Shown: positions 37,275 to 45,428 of the stretch, one piece after another
Numbering within the stretch: position 1 is the stretch's first letter
How the letters are laid out: each line of letters begins with the position of its first letter
Source: Calothrix sp. FI2-JRJ7
GTDB lineage: Bacteria > Cyanobacteriota > Cyanobacteriia > Cyanobacteriales > Nostocaceae
Length of the DNA stretch: 64,000 bases
Reading direction: 5' to 3'
Assembly (NCBI GenBank): GCA_019359675.1
Contig: JAHHGX010000083.1
Coordinates: 90,078-154,077, forward strand
Notes under the pieces: model-generated
Database searches by the model: none
Seen by the model: only the letters and a program-made list of their open reading frames with translations
Told to the model about the DNA's origin: nothing
Translations under genes and position numbers: made by a program

Positions 37275-38525
37275 TTAATCACCTTCGCCTGCCTTCCATG
37301 CTATATCTTTACTTGGTTGAGGGTTAGGTAATTTCAACGATACTACTCCGGCAGCTAAAATAAATACCATTGATGTCCATAAACACCCCACTAATCCAAA
37401 AGCTTGATAAATTGCTCCTGATAATACTGTACCAGCTAACCTTCCGGCTGAGTTCGCCATGTAATAAAAGCCTACATTCAACGCGACTTTATCATCATCG
37501 GTAAATGCTAATACCAAGTAAGAATGGACTGCGGAGTTGAAGGCAAATACTAAACCAAATAGAAGTAGTCCAGCAATAATTACGGTGTTAGGCTCAATAC
37601 CTGCTTGTAAACCAATGGCAATAAGCGCTGGTACTGCGGTTAAGGTAAAAGTCCAAAATTGAATAGTTGATGCAGTAGGAGGACGACCGGAACCAAAACG
37701 TTTTAGCAAGGTTGGGGCAGATGATTGCACAATACCATAAGCAATTACCCAAATAGCTAAGAAACCTCCGACTTGGTAAAATGTCCAACCCAATACAGTG
37801 CGTAAAAATACTGGCAGACCAACTACAAACCAAACGTCTCTGGAACCAAAGAGAAAGAATCTAGCGGCAGAAAGAATATTGATTTCCTGGCTTTTAGAAA
37901 AGAGTTGGGAAAATTTGACTTTTTTCTTGATTTTTCCCATTCCTTTCGGTAGCATTAACCCTGTAAAAATTATTACAAATAGCCCTGCTGCCATTATCCA
38001 TAGAGCATTCACGAAGCCAAATACAGACAGCAGTACACTACCAACAAAGAAACCAATACCTTTAAGAGCGTTCTTAGAACCAGTGAGTATTGCTACCCAT
38101 TTAAACAGTGCAGATTGAGCATCTTGGGGTACAACTAAGCGTATTGCACTTTTGGTACTCATTTTAGTTAGGTCTTTGGCTATCCCAGAAAATGCCTGTG
38201 CGACCATCACAAATAGTACCGCTACCCATTCAGGCCAGCCACGATTTAGCCCAGATAACATTACTAAGGAGAATATTTGTAGCCCGATTCCAGAGTAAAG
38301 CGTTATTTTGAGTCCAAATTGCGAACCAATCCAGCCACCTAAAAAGTTAGTGACAATACCAAAAATTTCGTAAAACAAAAACAGCGAGGCAATCTGAATT
38401 GGACTGTAACCTATCTGGTTAAAATAAAGTAACACCAACATTCGCAAGGCGCCATCAGTTATTGTGAAGCCCCAATATGTAAGCGTTACTAAGATATAGT
38501 TTCTTAAATTAGTGTTTGAAGTCAT
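37275..38525 (-). CDS. arsJ: Organoarsenical efflux transporter ArsJ (MFS)
   Basis: A 416-residue major-facilitator protein with about 12 helices, beginning NLRNYILVTLTYWGFTITDG, the ArsJ signature start. ArsJ exports 1-arseno-3-phosphoglycerate, the unstable product made from arsenate by a partner GAPDH. That GAPDH gene lies 14 bases upstream on the same strand, which makes the assignment firm. Release of arsenate outside the cell then completes detoxification. Confidence 0.94.
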   Translation of the reverse strand: MTSNTNLRNYILVTLTYWGFTITDGALRMLVLLYFNQIGYSPIQIASLFLFYEIFGIVTNFLGGWIGSQFGLKITLYSGIGLQIFSLVMLSGLNRGWPEWVAVLFVMVAQAFSGIAKDLTKMSTKSAIRLVVPQDAQSALFKWVAILTGSKNALKGIGFFVGSVLLSVFGFVNALWIMAAGLFVIIFTGLMLPKGMGKIKKKVKFSQLFSKSQEINILSAARFFLFGSRDVWFVVGLPVFLRTVLGWTFYQVGGFLAIWVIAYGIVQSSAPTLLKRFGSGRPPTASTIQFWTFTLTAVPALIAIGLQAGIEPNTVIIAGLLLFGLVFAFNSAVHSYLVLAFTDDDKVALNVGFYYMANSAGRLAGTVLSGAIYQAFGLVGCLWTSMVFILAAGVVSLKLPNPQPSKDIAWKAGEGD

Positions 38526-38539
38526 GAGTGCTGAGTTTG

Positions 38540-39547
38540 TTAAAGACTAAGAGCTACTTTGCGTGCGAGTTCAACCATGCGATTTGCATAGCCCCATTCG
38601 TTGTCATACCAAGCTAAAATTTTGACTTGAGTTTGGTCTACTACCATCGTGGAAAGAGCATCAATTATCGATGAGCGAGGGTCATCTTTATAATCAATTG
38701 ACACTAGCGGTAGTTCTTCATAACCGAGAATACCTTTAAGTTCACCATTCGCGGCGCCTTCAAGCAAACTGTTAACTTCTTCTCGTGTAGTAGGTCTTGC
38801 CACTTCAAATACACAATCTGTTAATGATGCATTAAGCAAAGGTACACGCACAGCAAGTCCGTTGAGCTTACCGTTAAGTTCGGGATATATCAAACCAATC
38901 GCTGTCGCTGAACCCGTTGTAGTTGGAATCAACGACATATTTGTAGCTCTAGCTCGTCGCAAATCTTTATGAGGTGCATCTACTATAGTTTGGGTGTTGG
39001 TATGGTCATGCACTGTAGTAATTAACCCGTGCTTAATGCCTATACCTTCATGAATTACCTTAACTACAGGCGCCAAACAATTTGTAGTGCAAGATGCCGC
39101 CGTCAATAAATGATGTTTCTCAGGTTCGTAAAGATAGTCATTTACTCCCATGACTATATTTAAAGCTTCCTCCTTCACCGGCGCCGCAACAATCACTTTC
39201 TTAGCTCCTCTTTCAAAATAAGGCGCCAAAGTATCAGGTGTTCGGAACTTGCCAGAAGACTCTAAAACAATATCTACTCCCAAACTTGCCCAGTCTACAT
39301 CACCAGGCTTACTAAACTCACTAAAAGTCAATGCCTTGCCATCTATAAGAATTTTATCTTCTTTGGCTACCACTTCTTGTCCCCAGCGTCCATGAACTGA
39401 GTCAAATTTCAACAAGTGAGCGGCTGTCTCAGCTCCACCTTTTATTTCATTAATATGCACAAACTCAATATCTGACCAATCCCAAGCTGCTCGCAACGAA
39501 AGGCGCCCAATCCTACCAAATCCATTAATTCCAACTCTTACCGCCAT
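38540..39547 (-). CDS. ArsJ-associated glyceraldehyde-3-phosphate dehydrogenase
   Basis: A 335-residue GAPDH with the NAD-binding INGFGRIGR at about 7-15 and the catalytic cysteine in [12 protein letters not shown]. With arsenate in place of phosphate it yields 1-arseno-3-phosphoglycerate for ArsJ. The start at 39547 has GGGAG at about -10; an in-frame codon at 39559 is less likely. It is the first gene of a four-gene operon, and the region upstream carries four ArsR-type boxes. Cyanobacteria also have housekeeping gap genes; this one belongs to arsenic resistance. Confidence 0.94.
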   Translation of the reverse strand: MAVRVGINGFGRIGRLSLRAAWDWSDIEFVHINEIKGGAETAAHLLKFDSVHGRWGQEVVAKEDKILIDGKALTFSEFSKPGDVDWASLGVDIVLESSGKFRTPDTLAPYFERGAKKVIVAAPVKEEALNIVMGVNDYLYEPEKHHLLTAASCTTNCLAPVVKVIHEGIGIKHGLITTVHDHTNTQTIVDAPHKDLRRARATNMSLIPTTTGSATAIGLIYPELNGKLNGLAVRVPLLNASLTDCVFEVARPTTREEVNSLLEGAANGELKGILGYEELPLVSIDYKDDPRSSIIDALSTMVVDQTQVKILAWYDNEWGYANRMVELARKVALSL

Positions 39548-39999
39548 GAATTCTCCCAAATAATTAACTATTGGTTAACAAACAGTAATGAATAATTAAA
39601 ACGCTGCAACTTTATTTTTGAACGTGAAAATAAAGCAAGAACAATTACCTAGTGCAGCATGGCTAAAAAAACTATCCAGTTAGAAAAAGCTACAAAGCTT
39701 ATCAAGTAAGGAATCTTTTTTCTACCTTCTGCCTCCTATCTTCTGCCTTTTGGCACTAGTATACATACTAATCAATTTTTTTTGATGCATTATTGTCCAT
39801 TATTTCAAAAAAAATTGATAAGTTTAGTATCCACTTATATATTAAAGTAGCAAAATACACATTGCCCAGTAGCGAGCGACTAAGCATCAATTTTTTTTGA
39901 TAAGTTTTATGTTTTTTTGCTATCATCCATAATTATGCATCAAGTTTATTTGAAATAATGTGTGTATAGTTTTGGTACTACTCTTTAGGAGTGAAGTAA
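39548..39999. promoter_or_regulatory. Divergent arsenic-island control region with four ArsR-type boxes
   Basis: Boxes of the form ATCAA-N6-TTGAT are at 39771-39786 (perfect), 39804-39819 (TTCAA half), 39886-39901 (perfect) and 39939-39954 (ATCAA-GTTTAT-TTGAA). They lie between the GAPDH operon and the PstS-like gene, and should let ArsR control both directions. No gene is seen. Confidence 0.78.
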
Positions 40000-40818
40000 A
40001 TGAACGTCGTCGTGAAGAATTTGACTTTGATTGCGGGAATGTTGGCATTGGCGACTTGTGCCTCTACGTCTGACCAGTCTGCTCAGACTCTAACGGCACC
40101 AAATTTAACTCAAGTGAGTAATTCAGAAACTCTTACCACAATTAAAATAGATGGTTCAAGTACGGTATATCCGATAACAGCAGCGATTGGTAAAGAATAT
40201 GCTGCGAATCAAAACAATAAAGTGCAAGTTCAGGTTAACTTTTCTGGTACGAGTGGTGGGTTTAAGAGATTTTGTGCGGGGGAAATAGATATCAGCAATG
40301 CTTCTCGACCGATAACTACCGAAGAGATGGAAGCTTGTAGAAAAAATAATGTTGCGTATATTGAGATTCCTGTTGCTTTTGATGCTCTTTCGGTAGTTGT
40401 TCATCCTCAGAATACCTGGGCAAAAGATATCACTGTAGATGAATTGAAGAAGTTATGGGAACCTGGCGCCCAAGGTAAAATTACTAAGTGGTCACAAATC
40501 CGTGCATCTTGGCCCGACCGACCCATCAAATTATTCGGCGCTGGTAAAGACTCTGGTACTTTTGACTACTTCACCGAAGCAATAGTTGGAAAAGCTAAAG
40601 CTAGTCGTACTGATTATACAGCTAGTGAAGATGACGAAGTGATTGCAAGCGGTGTCAGTAAAGACCCGGATGCTTTAGGATATTTTGGATATGCGTATTA
40701 TCAAGAACATAAAGATAAGTTACGACTTGTAGCTGTAAATAACGGTAAAGAAGAAGCACCTTTACCAAGTCGGCAATTATCACTTTATCATCTTTATGTT
40801 CGGGTAAGGGCACCATGA
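40000..40818 (+). pseudogene. PstS-like phosphate/arsenate-binding protein, C-terminally truncated
   Basis: The 272-codon frame starts with a signal-like segment (VVVKNLTLIAGMLALATCAS) and has the PstS ligand loops IDGSSTVYPITAAI, FSGTSGGFKRFC and GAGKDSGTFDYFTEAI. After EEAPLPS, near 40770, it leaves the family and ends in an unrelated RQLSLYHLYVRVRAP, which is the complement of a Uma2 gene. The missing C-terminal third exists separately at 35194-35475. The ATG follows TTAGGAG. Expression is likely, but a stable binding protein is doubtful. Confidence 0.78.
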
Positions 40819-40966
40819 TTTCTAAGAACCCGTCACTGTAATTTATTCTTGAACCCCGTTTTTCTCCTAACTCTTCTAGCAATTGTTCGTACATTTGCCA
40901 ACTGACATCAGTCATTATGAGTTGCTGACCGACAGGAACAACGATTTGTTTGAGTTGGACTTGCAT
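40770..40966 (-). pseudogene. Uma2-family protein, N-terminal fragment
   Basis: The minus-strand frame begins MQVQLKQIVVPVGQQLIMTD and continues to PLPEHKDDKVIIADLVKVLL, the N-terminus of a Uma2 (DUF820) protein, then runs into the complement of the PstS-like gene at about 40770. The PD-(D/E)XK core is lost. The joint with the PstS fragment is a rearrangement breakpoint. Confidence 0.7.
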
Positions 40967-41160
40967 ACTTTACTCACTGCGAGAGTTATTGAGCGAAGGT
41001 TTGGGTGTTACGCTTTTCCAAATAGTCGATTTTAACATATTCGTTACTCCGCACTGCGCGAAACATCCCAAAGCGGCAAAGATCGGCGCCAAATGCTAAC
41101 CGCATCAATAATAAAGTAGGTACTTCTCGCAACGATTTAATGAAACCAGATACACTAAAA

Positions 41161-41742
41161 CTATTCTTGTAGTTCAAACTCAACGTTATCGTAGATATCT
41201 GCGACAGTAATTTCAAATTTGACAGAAGTTAACGAAATCGTTGCATTCTCATCGTCGTATTCGGAAAATATCCATTTATTATTATCAGTTTTAGAATATT
41301 GCTCAACATGTATTGTATACTGGTCGATTAAAAGATACTCTTGAAAGCTTTCGATTGTCCGATAAGCAGTAAATTTTTCATCTTTATCGTTACTTTTTGT
41401 AGATTTTGATAATACTTCAGCAATGATTAGTGGATTAATAACCGTATCTCTACGCCCTTCTTGAAGCTCTAGAGGCTTTCTAACTACCATTACATCGGGA
41501 TAAGTATGAATTTCCTTTTTAGGAATCCATAATCTTTGGTCTGTCATAAAGACACGGTGATGACGCTTCAAAGTCGAGTTCATAGCACCGCTTAGGTTAA
41601 GAGCAATCTGGTTATGATTTGGTGTTCCGCCTGTCATCGTAATTATTGTACCATCAATGTATTCATGGCGCTCTTGAGAATTAACTTCGATTTCTAAGTA
41701 TTCTTCAGGTGAAAAGTATCTTTGTTCTTGTACGACCGTCAT
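41161..41742 (-). CDS. Uma2 (DUF820) family protein
   Basis: A 193-residue Uma2-family protein with YLEIEVNSQERHEYIDGTII (about 14-34), the YPDVMVV motif with the active-site Asp, and a PLIIAEVLSKSTKSNDKDEK segment that carries the Glu/Lys part of a PD-(D/E)XK nuclease fold. These proteins are abundant in Nostocales and are suspected nucleases of selfish or defence elements, but their role is unproven. The frame looks intact. A short stretch after its stop (40986-41160) encodes unrecognised protein-like sequence in another frame. Confidence 0.88.
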   Translation of the reverse strand: MTVVQEQRYFSPEEYLEIEVNSQERHEYIDGTIITMTGGTPNHNQIALNLSGAMNSTLKRHHRVFMTDQRLWIPKKEIHTYPDVMVVRKPLELQEGRRDTVINPLIIAEVLSKSTKSNDKDEKFTAYRTIESFQEYLLIDQYTIHVEQYSKTDNNKWIFSEYDDENATISLTSVKFEITVADIYDNVEFELQE

Positions 41743-42159
41743 AAAATTCTAGTCCTTACGGTTACAAATTATTATTTTATATGACTCCATGTATTATTAT
41801 ATTACACGAATATACAAGTAAATTTGTATTTACTAATACCCACCCATGAAGTAACTCTAACATCATATTTTGTCTTGATGAATACAAATATTTGTTACAT
41901 TAAGTCATTCTTTAGATAGACTCAATAATATTGCATGTTAAAATAGTGACTCCCGGTTGAACAAATTTTTTGTAGCGAGAAAATATTGCTAAATATCAAG
42001 TGGGTGAACCGTGATAAATAAACACCATATACAGTCAGACAAAACAAATCAAATGTATTACACCAGTTGTAATACTAGACGGGCAAGGATGCCCGCTCCA
42101 CAAGAGATGATAATTTATACTTTCTTTAAAACATCTTTTTATATATAATTAACCATCCG
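41743..42159. other. Intergenic region without visible gene
   Basis: AT-rich sequence between two minus-strand genes. A small hairpin GGGCAAGGATGCCC occurs near 42080 and may terminate transcription or be another repeat. Nothing else recognised. Confidence 0.4.
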
Positions 42160-44703
42160 TTACATCCGTTGCCCACTTTCACCAACCATAATACCGCGTC
42201 CAGTCAAAGCCACATAAACCAAGTTCTCTGTACGCATATCACCCTCCATATAAGTAATTCCTGGAAACTGTAAAATATCAGGGTCACTAATACGACTCCA
42301 AGATTTACCCATATCTTCAGATTTGTATATCGCGTCTTTAGTGGCATTACCAACACGACCAAACATGTAAATATACGGAAGTTTATTAGATTTACCTTTA
42401 CCGAAAGTCACAAATTCACAGGTTTTGACTGACGTAACTTTACTAAAAGACTTTCCACCATCAACAGAACGATACAACGGATTACCATTTACGTCTTCAG
42501 GGTTACGCGCGAAACTCATCCATACATCACGTTGCTGTGTCGGGTTACTAACAATAGCAGGACGAATTAACCAACCAGGTAAATTATTTGCTTTACTCTT
42601 ACTCCAACTGGCGCCACCATCATTACTATAATAAAACCCACTAACATCGTAATAATAGAAAGTTTTGCCTTGAGGGTCTTTTCTATCTGCTGCCAAAATA
42701 TATGAACTCAACCACGGACTAATGCTGTTTGACCAAGACTTGGGTAAAGCTTGGTAATGTAAATGGTCGTTATTCTTCTCGTCAAACGGCTGAGGGGGGG
42801 GATTATAATCTAAATTGCGCGCGAGTCGCCAAGTTTTTCCACCATCACTAGTATAATGCGTCCAAGTTCCCCAAGTCGGCGCCCATACCATATTTTTTGG
42901 ATTCGTTGGGGACATAGCTATTTGTCCACCTATTGCATAAACTTTCTCTTTTCCTGACTTATCACTTTTCCAAAGTTCTTCTGTCGGGATAGACTCGAAT
43001 GCTCTCCAAGTTTTACCGTTATCACTAGTTACACCATGTATTCCCCAAAACCCTTGCCATTGATGAAAACCTACAAATGCTGCATGGTCAGGATTATTAT
43101 ACGAAAAATCCATTCCTGTGGCGCCTGCTACGTGAGGAAAAGGAACGGGATATACTTTCCAATCAGGGTTTGCCCATTTATAACTAGGATTAATCGCTAT
43201 ATTTTGGGGACCGATAGCTTTTGTTGGTACTTCATAGCGACTTACATGCCGAAACCCTATTTTATCTTGTGTCGCGCTTAATAAATCTGCACCTCCTTGT
43301 GCTTTCGGTTTGGGTGGTACTCGCACCATATTTAAGTCTAATTCTTCCAAATTATTCATCAACCATTGATAAACAGGAGTTTTTACTGTCACATCATCAC
43401 TACTCGCAACTCCCCAACCGTTTGTCCACCACACTTTTTTTGCATTACTGGGGTCAAATGTAATTGATGCGGCGCCTGTTGAAGCGTAAGATTGATAATA
43501 CCCTGGTGCAGTAGGATTAATTTTATATGAAGGATTGTTTGCATCATAGGCGCCCATATACATAGTTTGTTTATCCCAAGAAAGTCCACCATTGGTAGAC
43601 ATATAAACAAACTTGTCGGCAACAGCCATTATTGTCTTGGGTTGATTTGGGTGTACGGTAATAGCTGAATATACTCTTGCTTCTCCATCAGGTGTGATAG
43701 CTGTCCAATTACCGTTACTATACTTACGGATACTTCCCGATGTATTCTGACCGTTACCACCCCACGTTCCAAAAGCTACATATAATGTTCCATCACTAGC
43801 AACTACTGCACGCACCGGATTTTTGGCGCCTTCAATATTATTCCACGAATTACCACCATCAGCACTGCGCCAAACTCCACTACCATGAACACCTACATAT
43901 ATATTTTTGGCTTTATCGAATACAACAAATGTAAAACCAGGTATATCTTTATTATCTTTACCGTTTTTTTGATATTCTGGTAAACTACTAGCTTCTGGCA
44001 ACCCTGTAACCTTCGTCCATTCTGCATTCCCGTCTTTTCTCCACAAACCATTGCGTCGCGAAGCAAAATAAATTAATTTTGGTTTATTTGGGTCAACTGC
44101 TATTCTCTCACCTGTATCTGAACGGTATGCATTATTTGGACCAACGAAAATATCATGTTTTCCTAAACCTGTGGGTTGCCATGTAATACCTCTATTGTTA
44201 GATATTAATATTTCACCCGAATATTTATATTTGAGTTTTTCTTTTTCTGTAAAAGTTGAATTATTCCGATTTACAGCAGCATAAACACGATTTGTCAATC
44301 CATCAACAGCAATACTTTCTACTCCAATTCCACCACCAGCGAAATTAGTATCAAACATGTCCATTAAAGGAAACCATGTTTTATTCTTACGGTCGAAACG
44401 ATAGGCGCCACCTACATCTGTACGAACATATACATCATAAGGCGAAGTTGGGCTAATTACTAAACCTGTAACATAACCCATTCCTTGGATATTGACATTG
44501 CGCCAAGTAAATAGATTATTGGCTTGTGCTGAAGGAGGTTTACGTATTGGTGGAGGCGCCTTTGCACGTACTAAAACTGATGCTTGAGTTGTTGTATTTT
44601 GTACACTTTCTACAATAGGCGCTTGTGTACAGGCATGTAAATTTAATAGTACCAGCACGCTTGCTGTTAGTCGTAATAAGAATAATGTTAGGCGCCGTTT
44701 CAT
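42160..44703 (-). CDS. GH74 xyloglucanase-like lipoprotein
   Basis: An 847-residue protein with a lipobox-type signal (LLNLHAC near 19-25) and a Pro-rich linker, followed by BNR/Asp-box beta-propeller repeats through the rest. The N-terminal propeller has GYVTGLVISPTSPYDVYVRT and TDVGGAYRFD, which matches the start of GH74 enzymes including the first catalytic Asp; the second catalytic Asp is probably in GATGMDFSYNNPDHAAFVG. GH74 enzymes cut xyloglucan. A lipid-anchored copy in a cyanobacterium may act on plant or algal polysaccharide or on its own exopolysaccharide. GGGAAG stands before the ATG. Confidence 0.86.
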   Translation of the reverse strand: MKRRLTLFLLRLTASVLVLLNLHACTQAPIVESVQNTTTQASVLVRAKAPPPIRKPPSAQANNLFTWRNVNIQGMGYVTGLVISPTSPYDVYVRTDVGGAYRFDRKNKTWFPLMDMFDTNFAGGGIGVESIAVDGLTNRVYAAVNRNNSTFTEKEKLKYKYSGEILISNNRGITWQPTGLGKHDIFVGPNNAYRSDTGERIAVDPNKPKLIYFASRRNGLWRKDGNAEWTKVTGLPEASSLPEYQKNGKDNKDIPGFTFVVFDKAKNIYVGVHGSGVWRSADGGNSWNNIEGAKNPVRAVVASDGTLYVAFGTWGGNGQNTSGSIRKYSNGNWTAITPDGEARVYSAITVHPNQPKTIMAVADKFVYMSTNGGLSWDKQTMYMGAYDANNPSYKINPTAPGYYQSYASTGAASITFDPSNAKKVWWTNGWGVASSDDVTVKTPVYQWLMNNLEELDLNMVRVPPKPKAQGGADLLSATQDKIGFRHVSRYEVPTKAIGPQNIAINPSYKWANPDWKVYPVPFPHVAGATGMDFSYNNPDHAAFVGFHQWQGFWGIHGVTSDNGKTWRAFESIPTEELWKSDKSGKEKVYAIGGQIAMSPTNPKNMVWAPTWGTWTHYTSDGGKTWRLARNLDYNPPPQPFDEKNNDHLHYQALPKSWSNSISPWLSSYILAADRKDPQGKTFYYYDVSGFYYSNDGGASWSKSKANNLPGWLIRPAIVSNPTQQRDVWMSFARNPEDVNGNPLYRSVDGGKSFSKVTSVKTCEFVTFGKGKSNKLPYIYMFGRVGNATKDAIYKSEDMGKSWSRISDPDILQFPGITYMEGDMRTENLVYVALTGRGIMVGESGQRM

Positions 44704-44786
44704 GCACTTCCCTAATGTAAATAAATGTTAATGTATTTACGTGATTCAATACCTACAATAATAAATGTATAGATCAAAAATTTATT

Positions 44787-45350
44787 ATGACGATTTCAAT
44801 TTCGATAAATACTTTGGAAGAATTCCTAAAGCTTCCTTACATCAACGAATCGCCAGCGTGGGAGTACATTAATACTCAAGTAGTGCAAAAACCTATGGGA
44901 GGAGCAAAACATAGTCTTTTACAGAAACGTCTGATTACAGCTATTGATACGACAAATAGCGATTACGAAGCTTTTCCAAAATTACGCTGCACATTTGGTA
45001 ATCGCTCAGTAGTTCCAAATGTATCTATAGTAGCTACTGACCGACTACCGTTAGATGAAAACAGTGATATTATTAGTAGTGGTATAAATTTTGCCCCTGC
45101 TTGGGTCATTGAAATTCTTTCTCCTGACCAAAGTCAAACTAAAGTAACAAACAATATTTTACATTGTTTAAGAAATGGCTCCCTGCTTGGATGGTTGATT
45201 GACCCAAGCGAACGCTCGATTATTATATATCAACCTAATAATTTACCAAGCATATTAAGCTCCACAGATATTTTGCCAGTATTACCAGGTATAAATCTTA
45301 TTCTGTGTGTTGATGATGTATTTGCTTGGCTAAAATTAAAAAAGGTTTGA
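44787..45350 (+). CDS. Uma2 (DUF820) family protein
   Basis: A 187-residue Uma2-family protein: LEEFLKLPYINESPAWEYIN at the start, VVPNVSIVATDRLP with the Asp of the nuclease-like site, and PAWVIEILSPDQSQTKVTNN holding the Glu-x-Ser motif. It has the LLGWLIDPSER ending of the second Uma2 subgroup. The frame is intact. It lies divergent from the GH74 gene by 83 bases. Confidence 0.87.
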   Translation: MTISISINTLEEFLKLPYINESPAWEYINTQVVQKPMGGAKHSLLQKRLITAIDTTNSDYEAFPKLRCTFGNRSVVPNVSIVATDRLPLDENSDIISSGINFAPAWVIEILSPDQSQTKVTNNILHCLRNGSLLGWLIDPSERSIIIYQPNNLPSILSSTDILPVLPGINLILCVDDVFAWLKLKKV

Positions 45351-45428
45351 TTATCGCTAATTAGACCAGAATTAAATAATAAAATTTAATAGCTGTGATT
45401 ATTAAATAATCTGTAATTAATATAACAA

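Noticed and set aside
40986..41216. 76-codon minus-strand frame overlapping the end of the Uma2 gene
   Set aside because: The segment LLMRLAFGADLCRFGMFRAV looks protein-like, but I could not match a family. The frame overlaps a real gene and has no ribosome site.
42425..43622. Several 66-81 codon frames within the GH74 gene
   Set aside because: Shadows in other frames of the GH74 coding sequence.
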